The notes under the pieces were generated by a model. That model saw only the letters and a program-made list of their open reading frames with translations, had not been told where the DNA came from and made no database searches. This document shows, one piece after another, positions 10,125 through 24,100 of a stretch of DNA of 64,000 bases. This stretch comes from Hedera helix (lineage: Eukaryota > Streptophyta > Magnoliopsida > Apiales > Araliaceae). The position numbers were made by a program, and so were the translations under genes. Within the stretch, counting starts at the first letter, position 1. Each line of letters opens with the position of its first letter. The DNA lies in assembly GCA_947179155.2 (NCBI GenBank), contig OX359284.1, positions 8,744,432 to 8,808,431 of the forward strand. The letters run 5' to 3'.

Positions 10125-12462
10125 TAGAGGTTATAAACCTTAGGTAAATGATACCTTAGGCTATAACCGAAAGTAAGAAAGAGTACGGTTAGTTGAGTGT
10201 TCTGAAAACTCAAGCGTATGGTAAACTCGTGACTCATGATTATATGGTGGAGCCCCTTTAGCGAATGGGCGACTATGGCCTGACTAGGACAAGCTCCTCA
10301 ACCATATGGTTATGGTAAGTTCCTGAGTCAAAATACGTGATAAGTTTGATGAACATGGGGGAAAATAGAAAGATGTAAGTTAAGAAATACAGATCTCAGA
10401 TAGTGACTGAAGTAAAAGAAATATGAAACTTATAAGATTATAAGAAAGAGATAAAGATGTTAAGAAAGGTCTGAATGAAACGAATTAAGAAAATTCATAA
10501 GTTTAATTAAGAATAAATCTGAAAGAACATTTGAAATGATTCAAAAATGAATCTCAAAGATAATCAGGGGACACCTGATTTAAGTAATAAAGATGACAAG
10601 GTAATCCAAAACGTATAGGAAGAGATCATAATAATATGATCAAGAACAGCGAAAGGATCGTACTACGATACGATCACAAGATAAGGAAAACGAATAAAGA
10701 ATAGATTGTAAAGCAAGGTCATGATATGATCAAGTGGGAATGTGAAATAATGGAAAGACCTATTAATGGTCAACAAGGTATAGCTTGATGCTATAAAGAG
10801 ATATGGTACTATGAAATAGTACAAGAAGAATTCAGAGAATGATGAGACATGAATGACAGAAAGGTTATAATAAGGGGAGAGAAAGCTTGGGTACGAAATT
10901 TCAACTGAGGACTCATGTGGTGACTGAGTTACACAATCCTTTGTATGGGCGGGGGATTTGTGTTTACTTAGTTGCTATGTGATAATCATTGAAATGTTAG
11001 AGTCGCGCTAGTGACTTTGATAGATAGATAATATTAAGTTAGGCACGAGTTCTTAAAACTCATGCATATGGTAAGTTCATGACTCATATTGGTATGGTAT
11101 GTTTTGAGCCCCTCAGCATATGGATAGTCTTTGATTTGTTCTTAGACTACATATTGCTAGGACAAGCTCCTAAACTCATATTCTTGTGGTAAGTTTCTGG
11201 ACTCATAATGTGTGGCAAGTTTGATGAACTATACGGGGATATAGAAATGTTGGAGTAGATAGAGATTTTAATATGATATGTAATAATAGTCCTAGCAATA
11301 AATTTAATATTTAAGTAAAGAAGTAGAAGGTGAATGTTAGGGAATTTAGGGTATTCCCATTCTTCTAGCTTTGCTAGATTTCGAAAATTTTGGCCTCAAG
11401 TTGATTTGGCACGTGTGTGCTTTGAAAAAAATATAAATGAAATTTTTAAGCGATTTAAAAAGTGTCTATGCTATTTGTTTCGGCTAGACAGAAATGATTT
11501 TACATCAAAATGTATTTCAAACAAATCATCCACGCACCTTTTAGCCCGGTGCAGATGTGATGAATGACGGAATGCTCAACGTGTTGTTGAGACGGTGCGG
11601 TACTATTTCGTTATAAGATGATTCAACACCATAAAGTAAGATTTATGGTGTAGGAATTATTAACGACGAAATCCTCAACGGACTGTCAAAATAATGCGGT
11701 AACATGAAGTCGTAAATGATTTTGACTTATAAAAGTATGTCAAAGCTATAAGTCATTGCCATTTGACTCGGCTAGACGTTTTGAAAAGTTTTGACATGAT
11801 GAATGTTTTAAAAATTTCTGCGGATTATAAATTGTTAAAAGTTAGTCTATGCTAATTGATCTAGCTAGACAAGCGTTGAAGAAATATAAGTCTGAGCTAT
11901 TGATTCAGCTAGACAAATTTTTAATTCGTATTCTTTGAAAGTTATACCCAATCAAATTACTTTTGAATAAATTCTAAGGCTGAGATGAACAAAAAGATTA
12001 AGACTATTGCAGGTTGATCAAATGGTCACCTGGCATAGCAAGACACAGGCATTGCAGATTGATCATCTGGCGTGCCAATATATGGTGAAACATCCATTAC
12101 TTTAATGACAGATTGATCCACTGTCAGGGTTTGCAGTATGAAGTACTCGGGGAGCGAAGTACTGTAAACCGGGATAAATGTTCATTCAGCAAAGTATGAA
12201 AGTTGCCAAAATAAAATTTTTGAATCCTTCTACTCTTATGAAGATTGGATGGTAGGATGGGGTAGTAATTTTTTTTTAAATTGTGAGTGATAAGGAAAAT
12301 AATAATTGTGAAGCAAAGGAAGTATGAAATGTGATGGATTAGAAAATTGTAATGTGCAATGACTACGAGAAAGGAATGAAATAAAGATATGTGGAATAAA
12401 GGTGAAGAAATTGTAAATGAATGAGGTACGAGTACATAGCAATTTCGAGGACGAAATTTTAT

Positions 12463-12500
12463 GAAGGAGGGGTGAATGTGATACCCCAGAATTTTAAAAT
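12463..12500 (+). promoter_or_regulatory. Vestigial upstream PPT and LTR-start signal
   Basis: TTCGAGGACGAAATTTT, then GAAGGAGGGGTGAA, then TGTGATACCCCAGAATTTT at 12477. This repeats the plan of the functional signal 550 bp downstream (TTCCGAGGACGGAATCC, AAGGGGGGAAGAA, TGTGAGGATCCGAATTT). It looks like the 3' end and LTR start of another Ty3/gypsy lineage captured in the interior. Confidence 0.5.
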
Positions 12501-13013
12501 AATTCCAAATAAGGATTATGATAAATCAAGTAAATGTTAGTATTTAAAACCTAATGTTGAATAATGGAGGTAGTAAAGAATGAATTATGAAATATGAAGA
12601 GGATTAGGAATGTGAATTAAGAAGAAAAGGATGAATGTACAGAGTATAAATGAGGTGTAATAGAAGGTATGAAATAAGTTGGTTAAGTAAGGATAAGTAC
12701 GATTAAGAGAAAAAGAAAGTTTTTGAAGAATGAGAAACTATCTTGATAGGTACATCAAGAAATGAGTTAAAGTTTTATTAATAAAATTTTAGAGAATTGT
12801 GAAATGCAATATTATGAATTGAAATAAAAATGGAATATTCTGATAGTTATGACAATTATGGTATTATTTTTGTAAGTTACGGATATTAAAGAAATAAAAT
12901 ATGATTATTATGGATTTAATTGTGATTCATCAAGATAAAGGTATAGCAAGATGCTATAAATAAAATACGTATGAATATTACGACAATTATGATTCCGAGG
13001 ACGGAATCCTGTT

Positions 13014-13026
13014 AAGGGGGGAAGAA
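13014..13026 (+). promoter_or_regulatory. Polypurine tract, first copy
   Basis: AAGGGGGGAAGAA directly precedes TGTGAGGATCC. Identical tracts precede each LTR copy in the array, ending at 15058, 17090, 19123 and 21157, so the element carries five potential plus-strand primer sites. Confidence 0.85.
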
Positions 13027-14571
13027 TGTGAGGATCCGAATTTCCAGTATTTCTTTAATAATATTAAATGAGAATTTAATTGATAAAATCATCAAGATTG
13101 TTAAGTTAATTACTGTTTTATGTGATTTAATGTATGAGATGAGATTTTATTTAGTAAATTAAATATTTGCAGAGATTATGATGAATAGTATTGAATTAAA
13201 GTAATTAAAAAAAAAAAAAAAAAAGTAAGTAAATAAATTGTTTTAAAACAATTTATTAAGAATAAGAGAAATTTGAGGAAAATGTACAATAAATTGTACA
13301 ATTAAATTGTTATGGAAGTGTAGAAATTATGTTTCAAATGAGGTTATATGGAAATGTAAGAAATATGAATTATATATGTATATATGTGTTCATGTTTAAT
13401 TGTTATAATTATAAATGTTATTAATTATGAAAATTAAAGGGATTAATAATTAAATTAATCCAAATTTAAATAAAAAGTGAATGAGAGAGTTGGTAAAAAT
13501 TGTAATGATTGATTTTAGAGTTTATCAAGAATTTTGGAAGAAATTTAGGAAATTAATTGAGAAGGAAAGGTAATTATATAAATTATATAATAATAAATTA
13601 TATAATTTATATAAGGAAATTAAAATAAGGTATGAAGATAATAATAATTATATAAATTATATAAGAATAATTATGTAATTTATATAAGGCGATTAAATGG
13701 AATAAAGTTGGAGGAAATTAAGAAATTATTTAAAAGGAGAATGTAATTATATAAATTATATAATTATATAATTTATATATAAAGAAATTAATATGAATAT
13801 TAAAGAAATTGAATAATAAATAAGAAAAAGGAATGTTTTAAGTTATTAAAAATTATATTTATGTATAATGGAATTATTATGACTTTTATGAAAGATAATA
13901 TTTCGGAAATGTGAACATGTTAATGTAACATGTTGTTCAAGTAACGAAGTGAAAAATTATGAAAAATAATTTTTATATGTCCTATGAATTATTTTATGAT
14001 TTTTGGAGATGTAAATTACCTCAAATAATTACATGCATGTCGTTATGCGTGTACAAAAATTATCAAGTAAAATATCCAAAAGAGGAATTAATATTATTCA
14101 TAAATCATGTTATGAGTTTTAGTAAATTAAAATAAATATTTTATATACATTATATAAAATATTTATTACACGATATAACTACGTAATGTATTAAAATTTT
14201 AATTTTTGCATGAGAATTATCCGGAAACTTGCAAGTTGGTTGGCGTGAGAGAGAGAGAGAGGCGGTGGAATTGTGTGTTTGGTTTAAATTTGGTTAAATT
14301 GTTTTGTTATAAAAAAGGCAAGAAAAAGGAAAAGAAAAGAAGAGAGAGGAAAAGAAAAATAAGAACAAAGCTTTCTCCTTTGGTTCACTTTCTTCCACCG
14401 TAGCCGCCACCCTCCACCACCGTAGCAGCCATAGACAAGAAGAAGAGAAAAGATTGGTGCTAACATGGGTGTAGAAAAGCTTAAAAGAAGGTATAAATTA
14501 TTTTTGATGTATTTATTTTGGTATTATGATGTTAAAATAATTTTATAGAAAATTAGTAGATAATTAAGAAG
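13027..14571 (+). mobile_element. Truncated LTR, array copy 1
   Basis: First 1.54 kb of the LTR, stopping before the CpG island. It is closest to the 5' LTR at the site near 13070 (AAATGAG), where all later copies read AAATTAG. It is followed by interior-end copy 14573-15058. Confidence 0.92.
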
Positions 14572-15058
14572 GTATTTAAACCCTAATGTTGAATAATGGA
14601 GGTAGTAAAGAATGAATTATGAAATATGAAGAGGATTAGGAATGTGAATTAAGAAGAAAAGGATGAATGTACAGAGTATAAATGAGGTGTAATAGAAGGT
14701 ATGAAATAAGTTGGTTAAGTAAGGATAAGTACGATTAAGAGAAAAAGAAAGTTTTTGAAGAATGAGAAACTATCTTGATAGGTACATCAAGAAATGAGTT
14801 AAAGTTTTATTAATAAAATTTTAGAGAATTGTGAAATGCAATATTATGAATTGAAATAAAAATGGAATATTCTGATAGTTATGACAATTATGGTATTATT
14901 TTTGTAAGTTACGGATATTAAAGAAATAAAATATGATTATTATGGATTTAATTGTGATTCATCAAGATAAAGGTATAGCAAGATGCTATAAATAAAATAC
15001 GTATGAATATTACGACAATTATGATTCCGAGGACGGAATCCTGTTAAGGGGGGAAGAA

Positions 15059-16603
15059 TGTGAGGATCCGAATTTCCAGTATTTCTTTAATAATATTAAA
15101 TTAGAATTTAATTGATAAAATCATCAAGATTGTTAAGTTAATTACTGTTTTATGTGATTTAATGTATGAGATGAGATTTTATTTAGTAAATTAAATATTT
15201 GCAGAGATTATGATGAATAGTATTGAATTAAAGTAATTAAAAAAAAAAAAAAAAAAGTAAGTAAATAAATTGTTTTAAAACAATTTATTAAGAATAAGAG
15301 AAATTTGAGGAAAATGTACAATAAATTGTACAATTAAATTGTTATGGAAGTGTAGAAATTATGTTTCAAATGAGGTTATATGGAAATGTAAGAAATATGA
15401 ATTATATATGTATATATGTGTTCATGTTTAATTGTTATAATTATAAATGTTATTAATTATGAAAATTAAAGGGATTAATAATTAAATTAATCCAAATTTA
15501 AATAAAAAGTGAATGAGAGAGTTGGTAAAAATTGTAATGATTGATTTTAGAGTTTATCAAGAATTTTGGAAGAAATTTAGGAAATTAATTGAGAAGGAAA
15601 GGTAATTATATAAATTATATAATAATAAATTATATAATTTATATAAGGAAATTAAAATAAGGTATGAAGATAATAATAATTATATAAATTATATAAGAAT
15701 AATTATGTAATTTATATAAGGCGATTAAATGGAATAAAGTTGGAGGAAATTAAGAAATTATTTAAAAGAAGAATGTAATTATATAAATTATATAATTATA
15801 TAATTTATATATAAAGAAATTAATATGAATATTAAAGAAATTGAATAATAAATAAGAAAAAGGAATGTTTTAAGTTATTAAAAATTATATTTATGTATAA
15901 TGGAATTATTATGACTTCTATGAAAGATAATATTTCGGAAATGTGAACATGTTAATGTAACATGTTGTTCAACTAACGAAGTGAAAAATTATGAAAAATA
16001 ATTTTTATATGTCCTATGAATTATTTTATGATTTTTGGAGATGTAAATTACCTCAAATAATTACATGCATGTCGTTATGCGTGTACAAAAATTATCAAGT
16101 AAAATATCCAAAAGAGGAATTAATATTATTCATAAATCATGTTATGAGTTTTAGTAAATTAAAATAAATATTTTATATAATGTATATAAAATATTTATTA
16201 CACGATATAACTACGTAATGTATTAAAATTTTAATTTTTGCATGAGAATTATCCGGAAACTTGCAAGTTGGTTGGCGTGAGAGAGAGAGAGAGGCGGTGG
16301 AATTGTGTGTTTGGTTTAAATTTGGTTAAATTGTTTTGTTATAAAAAAGGCAAGAAAAAGGAAAAGAAAAGAAGAGAGAGGAAAAGAAAAATAAGAACAA
16401 AGCTTTCTCCTTTGGTTCACTTTCTTCCACCGTAGCCGCCACCCTCCACCACCGTAGCAGCCATAGACAAGAAGAAGAGAAAAGATTGGTGCTAACATGG
16501 GTGTAGAAAAGCTTAAAAGAAGGTATAAATTATTTTTGATGTATTTATTTTGGTATTATGATGTTAAAATAATTTTATAGAAAATTAGTAGATAATTAAG
16601 AAG
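15059..16603 (+). mobile_element. Truncated LTR, array copy 2
   Basis: Same extent as copy 1. Private changes include GACTTCTATG near 15914, AAAAGAAGAATG near 15768, and a 7-nt loop inversion at 16178-16184. It is followed by interior-end copy 16605-17090. Confidence 0.92.
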
Positions 16604-17090
16604 GTATTTAAAACCTAATGTTGAATAATGGAGGTAGTAAAGAATGAATTATGAAATATGAAGAGGATTAGGAATGTGAATTAAGAAGAAAAGGATGAAT
16701 GTACAGAGTATAAATGAGGTGTAATAGAAGGTATGAAATAAGTTGGTTAAGTAAGGATAAGTACGATTAAGAGAAAAAGAAAGTTTTTGAAGAATGAGAA
16801 ACTATCTTGATAGGTACATCAAGAAATGAGTTAAAGTTTTATTAATAAAATTTTAGAGAATTGTGAAATGCAATATTATGAATTGAAATAAAAATGGAAT
16901 ATTCTGATAGTTATGACAATTATGGTATTATTTTTGTAAGTTACGGATATTAAAGAAATAAAATATGATTATTATGGATTTAATTGTGATTCATCAAGAT
17001 AAAGGTATAGCAAGATGCTATAAATAAAATACGTATGAATATTACGACAATTATGATTCCGAGGACGGAATCCTGTTAAGGGGGGAAGAA

Positions 17091-18636
17091 TGTGAGGATC
17101 CGAATTTCCAGTATTTCTTTAATAATATTAAATTAGAATTTAATTGATAAAATCATCAAGATTGTTAAGTTAATTACTGTTTTATGTGATTTAATGTATG
17201 AGATGAGATTTTATTTAGTAAATTAAATATTTGCAGAGATTATGATGAATAGTATTGAATTAAAGTAATTAAAAAAAAAAAAAAAAAAAAGTAAGTAAAT
17301 AAATTGTTTTAAAACAATTTATTAAGAATAAGAGAAATTTGAGGAAAATGTACAATAAATTGTACAATTAAATTGTTATGGAAGTGTAGAAATTATGTTT
17401 CAAATGAGGTTATATGGAAATGTAAGAAATATGAATTATATATGTATATATGTGTTCATGTTTAATTGTTATAATTATAAATGTTATTAATTATGAAAAT
17501 TAAAGGGATTAATAATTAAATTAATCCAAATTTAAATAAAAAGTGAATGAGAGAGTTGGTAAAAATTGTAATGATTGATTTTAGAGTTTATCAAGAATTT
17601 TGGAAGAAATTTAGGAAATTAATTGAGAAGGAAAGGTAATTATATAAATTATATAATAATAAATTATATAATTTATATAAGGAAATTAAAATAAGGTATG
17701 AAGATAATAATAATTATATAAATTATATAAGAATAATTATGTAATTTATATAAGGCGATTAAATGGAATAAAGTTGGAGGAAATTAAGAAATTATTTAAA
17801 AGGAGAATGTAATTATATAAATTATATAATTATATAATTTATATATAAAGAAATTAATATGAATATTAAAGAAATTGAATAATAAATAAGAAAAAGGAAT
17901 GTTTTAAGTTATTAAAAATTATATTTATGTATAATGGAATTATTATGACTTTTATGAAAGATAATATTTCGGAAATGTGAACATGTTAATGTAACATGTT
18001 GTTCAAGTAACGAAGTGAAAAATTATGAAAAATAATTTTTATATGTCCTATGAATTATTTTATGATTTTTGGAGATGTAAATTACCTCAAATAATTACAT
18101 GCATGTCGTTATGCGTGTACAAAAATTATCAAGTAAAATATCCAAAAGAGGAATTAATATTATTCATAAATCATGTTATGAGTTTTAGTAAATTAAAATA
18201 AATATTTTATATACATTATATAAAATATTTATTACACGATATAACTACGTAATGTATTAAAATTTTATTTTTTTGCATGAGAATTATCCGGAAACTTGCA
18301 AGTTGGTTGGCGTGAGAGAGAGAGAGGCGGTGGAATTGTGTGTTTGGTTTAAATTTGGTTAAATTGTTTTGTTATAAAAAAGGCAAGAAAAAGGAAAAGA
18401 AAAGAAGAGAGAGGAAAAGAAAAATAAGAACAAAGCTTTCTCCTTTGGTTCACTTTCTTCCACCGTAGCCGCCACCCTCCACCACCGTAGCAGCCATAGA
18501 CAAGAAGAAGAGAAAAGATTGGTGCTAACATGGGTGTAGAAAAGCTTAAAAGAATGTATAAATTATTTTTGATGTATTTATTTTGGTATTATGATGTTAA
18601 AATAATTTTATAGAAAATTAGTAGATAATTAAGAAG
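17091..18636 (+). mobile_element. Truncated LTR, array copy 3
   Basis: Shares CAAGTAACG (18007) with copy 1 and the 5' LTR, but TTTTATTTTTTTG (about 18265) with the 3' LTR and AGAATGTAT (18555) with copy 4. It has one fewer GA in the GAGAGA run, which removes the small plus-strand open frame present in other copies. It is followed by interior-end copy 18638-19123. Confidence 0.92.
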
Positions 18637-19123
18637 GTATTTAAAACCTAATGTTGAATAATGGAGGTAGTAAAGAATGAATTATGAAATATGAAGAGGA
18701 TTAGGAATGTGAATTAAGAAGAAAAGGATGAATGTACAGAGTATAAATGAGGTGTAATAGAAGGTATGAAATAAGTTGGTTAAGTAAGGATAAGTACGAT
18801 TAAGAGAAAAAGAAAGTTTTTGAAGAATGAGAAACTATCTTGATAGGTACATCAAGAAATGAGTTAAAGTTTTATTAATAAAATTTTAGAGAATTGTGAA
18901 ATGCAATATTATGAATTGAAATAAAAATGGAATATTCTGATAGTTATGACAATTATGGTATTATTTTTGTAAGTTACGGATATTAAAGAAATAAAATATG
19001 ATTATTATGGATTTAATTGTGATTCATCAAGATAAAGGTATAGCAAGATGCTATAAATAAAATACGTATGAATATTACGACAATTATGATTCCGAGGACG
19101 GAATCCTGTTAAGGGGGGAAGAA

Positions 19124-20670
19124 TGTGAGGATCCGAATTTCCAGTATTTCTTTAATAATATTAAATTAGAATTTAATTGATAAAATCATCAAGATTGTTA
19201 AGTTAATTACTGTTTTATGTGATTTAATGTATGAGATGAGATTTTATTTAGTAAATTAAATATTTGCAGAGATTATGATGAATAGTATTGAATTAAAGTA
19301 ATTAAAAAAAAAAAAAAAAAAAAGTAAGTAAATAAATTGTTTTAAAACAATTTATTAAGAATAAGAGAAATTTGAGGAAAATGTACAATAAATTGTACAA
19401 TTAAATTGTTATGGAAGTGTAGAAATTATGTTTCAAATGAGGTTATATGGAAATGTAAGAAATATGAATTATATATGTATATATGTGTTCATGTTTAATT
19501 GTTATAATTATAAATGTTATTAATTATGAAAATTAAAGGGATTAATAATTAAATTAATCCAAATTTAAATAAAAAGTGAATGAGAGAGTTGGTAAAAATT
19601 GTAATGATTGATTTTAGAGTTTATCAAGAATTTTGGAAGAAATTTAGGAAATTAATTGAGAAGGAAAGGTAATTATATAAATTATATAATAATAAATTAT
19701 ATAATTTATATAAGGAAATTAAAATAAGGTATGAAGATAATAATAATTATATAAATTATATAAGAATAATTATGTAATTTATATAAGGCGATTAAATGGA
19801 ATAAAGTTGGAGGAAATTAAGAAATTATTTAAAAGGAGAATGTAATTATATAAATTATATAATTATATAATTTATATATAAAGAAATTAATATGAATATT
19901 AAAGAAATTGAATAATAAATAAGAAAAAGGAATGTTTTAAGTTATTAAAAATTATATTTATGTATAATGGAATTATTATGACTTTTATGAAAGATAATAT
20001 TTCGGAAATGTGAACATGTTAATGTAACATGTTGTTCAACTAACGAAGTGAAAAATTATGAAAAATAATTTTTATATGTCCTATGAATTATTTTATGATT
20101 TTTGGAGATGTAAATTACCTCAAATAATTACATGCATGTCGTTATGCGTGTACAAAAATTATCAAGTAAAATATCCAAAAGAGGAATTAATATTATTCAT
20201 AAATCATGTTATGAGTTTTAGTAAATTAAAATAAATATTTTATATACATTATATAAAATATTTATTACACGATATAACTACGTAATGTATTAAAATTTTA
20301 ATTTTTGCATGAGAATTATCCGGAAACTTGCAAGTTGGTTGGCGTGAGAGAGAGAGAGAGGCGGTGGAATTGTGTGTTTGGTTTAAATTTGGTTAAATTG
20401 TTTTGTTATAAAAAAGGCAAGAAAAAGGAAAAGAAAAGAAGAGAGAGGAAAAGAAAAATAAGAACAAAGCTTTCTCCTTTGGTTCACTTTCTTCCACCGT
20501 AGCCGCCACCCTCCACCACCGTAGCAGCCATAGACAAGAAGAAGAGAAAAGATTGGTGCTAACATGGGTGTAGAAAAGCTTAAAAGAATGTATAAATTAT
20601 TTTTGATGTATTTATTTTGGTATTATGATGTTAAAATAATTTTATAGAAAATTAGTAGATAATTAAGAAG
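19124..20670 (+). mobile_element. Truncated LTR, array copy 4
   Basis: Has CAACTAACG (20040), TTTTAATTTTTGC (about 20297) and AGAATGTAT (20589), a combination not found in any other copy. It is followed by interior-end copy 20672-21157. Confidence 0.92.
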
Positions 20671-21157
20671 GTATTTAAAACCTAATGTTGAATAATGGAG
20701 GTAGTAAAGAATGAATTATGAAATATGAAGAGGATTAGGAATGTGAATTAAGAAGAAAAGGATGAATGTACAGAGTATAAATGAGGTGTAATAGAAGGTA
20801 TGAAATAAGTTGGTTAAGTAAGGATAAGTACGATTAAGAGAAAAAGAAAGTTTTTGAAGAATGAGAAACTATCTTGATAGGTACATCAAGAAATGAGTTA
20901 AAGTTTTATTAATAAAATTTTAGAGAATTGTGAAATGCAATATTATGAATTGAAATAAAAATGGAATATTCTGATAGTTATGACAATTATGGTATTATTT
21001 TTGTAAGTTACGGATATTAAAGAAATAAAATATGATTATTATGGATTTAATTGTGATTCATCAAGATAAAGGTATAGCAAGATGCTATAAATAAAATACG
21101 TATGAATATTACGACAATTATGATTCCGAGGACGGAATCCTGTTAAGGGGGGAAGAA

Positions 21158-24100
21158 TGTGAGGATCCGAATTTCCAGTATTTCTTTAATAATATTAAAT
21201 TAGAATTTAATTGATAAAATCATCAAGATTGTTAAGTTAATTACTGTTTTATGTGATTTAATGTATGAGATGAGATTTTATTTAGTAAATTAAATATTTG
21301 CAGAGATTATGATGAATAGTATTGAATTAAAGTAATTAAAAAAAAAAAAAAAAAAAAAGTAAGTAAATAAATTGTTTTAAAACAATTTATTAAGAATAAG
21401 AGAAATTTGAGGAAAATGTACAATAAATTGTACAATTAAATTGTTATGGAAGTGTAGAAATTATGTTTCAAATGAGGTTATATGGAAATGTAAGAAATAT
21501 GAATTATATATGTATATATGTGTTCATGTTTAATTGTTATAATTATAAATGTTATTAATTATGAAAATTAAAGGGATTAATAATTAAATTAATCCAAATT
21601 TAAATAAAAAGTGAATGAGAGAGTTGGTAAAAATTGTAATGATTGATTTTAGAGTTTATCAAGAATTTTGGAAGAAATTTAGGAAATTAATTGAGAAGGA
21701 AAGGTAATTATATAAATTATATAATAATAAATTATATAATTTATATAAGGAAATTAAAATAAGGTATGAAGATAATAATAATTATATAAATTATATAAGA
21801 ATAATTATGTAATTTATATAAGGCGATTAAATGGAATAAAGTTGGAGGAAATTAAGAAATTATTTAAAAGGAGAATGTAATTATATAAATTATATAATTA
21901 TATAATTTATATATAAAGAAATTAATATGAATATTAAAGAAATTGAATAATAAATAAGAAAAAGGAATGTTTTAAGTTATTAAAAATTATATTTATGTAT
22001 AATGGAATTATTATGACTTTTATGAAAGATAATATTTCGGAAATGTGAACATGTTAATGTAACATGTTGTTCAACTAACGAAGTGAAAAATTATGAAAAA
22101 TAATTTTTATATGTCCTATGAATTATTTTATGATTTTTGGAGATGTAAATTACCTCAAATAATTACATGCATGTCGTTATGCGTGTACAAAAATTATCAA
22201 GTAAAATATCCAAAAGAGGAATTAATATTATTCATAAATCATGTTATGAGTTTTAGTAAATTAAAATAAATATTTTATATACATTATATAAAATATTTAT
22301 TACACGATATAACTACGTAATGTATTAAAATTTTATTTTTTTGCATGAGAATTATCCGGAAACTTGCAAGTTGGTTGGCGTGAGAGAGAGAGAGAGGCGG
22401 TGGAATTGTGTGTTTGGTTTAAATTTGGTTAAATTGTTTTGTTATAAAAAAGGCAAGAAAAAGGAAAAGAAAAGAAGAGAGAGGAAAAGAAAAATAAGAA
22501 CAAAGCTTTCTCCTTTGGTTCACTTTCTTCCACCGTAGCCGCCACCCTCCACCACCGTAGCAGCCATAGACAAGAAGAAGAGAAAAGATTGGTGCTAACA
22601 TGGGTGTAGAAAAGCTTAAAAGAAGGTATAAATTATTTTTGATGTATTTATTTTGGTATTATGATGTTAAAATAATTTTATAGAAAATTAGTAGATAATT
22701 AAGAAAATTATTCCAAATAATTTATGGAGGTATATATGTGAATTATATGATTTTTGGAGAAATTTTGTTGTGAATTTTTGAGAAAAAAATGGGTTATTTT
22801 GTTAAGTTGGTGCACTGTTCCGCGAGGAAAGTCGGAGAAGAAAAGAGCAGGCCGCGCATTGCGCGGCCGTATTTCGCTGAGGCGCGCCCAAAACGACGTC
22901 GTTTTGGGGCGTGCGGGAGTAAGGGACGCGCCATGCGCGACAGTCCAAGAAACAGCTAAGAAACGACGTCGTTTTTGGGCGTCGGCAGAAACAGTCGCCG
23001 CGCGTTGCGCGACGACCGGCACGGCTGGAAATTACCAGCGTGCCCTTAGTCTTTTCAGTTAATACCGACCGTGTCCCCTGACCCTGTAAAATTACAACCG
23101 TGCCCTTCTTCTTTTCCTGAAATACCAACTGTGTCCCTAGAGGCACGGAAATTACATAATTGCCCCTGAACTTTCCAGAAAATTCCGGATTTGTCCCTAA
23201 CGTTACTAAAATTACGGATAAGCCCCCAGCCTTTCCGGAAAATTCCGGATGTATCCCTAAAGCAGCGGAAATTACCAAAATGCCCCCAGAAATGATTTTT
23301 AATTGAAATAAATGTTTAAAAATTGTTTAAAAATTATAGAAAATTATAGAAAAATACTAGAAATACAGAAATGATGTTTGGGCATATAATTTAATATTTT
23401 TGTAAAAATATTAAATATTGAGGATTAATATTTAAATATTAATCCATTAAGTTTAAAGGGTAGAAAATGATTAAATGAAAATCTGGACAACCGAATATGC
23501 TAAAATTTATCCGATAAGCTGGGTTGTCCGTATTGAATATATTAGATATTAAGTTGAATGAATATATTAAGGAACGAGGTTAATATAATTAACCATATAA
23601 ATTAATAATTGGCCCAGAGATGATATTAATTAAGTAAATGAATATCATAAAGAGATAAATAATTATTATTTGATTATTTTATGATCATAGGTTGATCGAG
23701 TTAAGGGTTTGAGCTAACAATTTAAATAACTGGACGCCAGGCAAGTTCTTCAGTCCCTTTTATGTTAAATGTTAGAATGTTATGGTATGTAATTATTGTT
23801 TTAACTGCATACAAATTATGTGTTACGTGATACGTGATTAATATGACCACAATATGTATTTTGTGCAACGATATGAATATATATGAGATATATTGCTATA
23901 GTAGAAGCACAAGCACATGATGTATAACACACACCAAGCATGATAAGGTATGTGCTACGTGATGTATAACTGTTGAACTTGCTGAGCCATTGTGCTCATT
24001 TCTTGCTTAATAAACCTTTTTGCAGGAAAGAAATGAAATTCAAGAATATTGGATTAAATTAGAGATGAATTGCCTAGAAGGTGGGGAAATGTTATCGTTA

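Larger units (their letters stand above)
10111..13026 (+). other. Non-coding interior of LARD-like element
   Basis: 2,916 bp between primer site and polypurine tract. All frames are broken within about 80 codons and no gag CCHC box, protease DTG, RT or integrase motif was found. The longest frame, 11334-11567 (77 codons), resembles nothing I recognise. Short phrases repeat inside it, such as 'ATGGTAAGTTCATGACTCAT' near 10210 and 11070 and 'GGCTAGAC' blocks at 11480-11930, showing old internal duplication. It ends with two successive polypurine/LTR-start-like signals (12463 and 13014). Confidence 0.8.
12541..22702 (+). repeat. 2.03-kb tandem array across the internal/LTR junction (5 units)
   Basis: Units begin with TATTTAAAMCCTAATGTTG at 12541, 14573, 16605, 18638 and 20672, with periods of 2032, 2032, 2033 and 2034. 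Each unit is the last 486 bp of the interior (with PPT) plus the first roughly 1,545 bp of the LTR. Units 1-4 break at the same LTR point (…TAATTAAGAA|GG), and unit 5 runs on into the full 3' LTR. Copies are nearly identical. The joint reads the same in all four copies, so one event made the first duplication and later copies descended from it. The 60-65 codon open frames repeated in each unit are not genes. Confidence 0.95.

Noticed and set aside
12541..22702. CRISPR-like array
   Set aside because: Repeat units are 2 kb and continuous, with no spacers; plant nuclear DNA.
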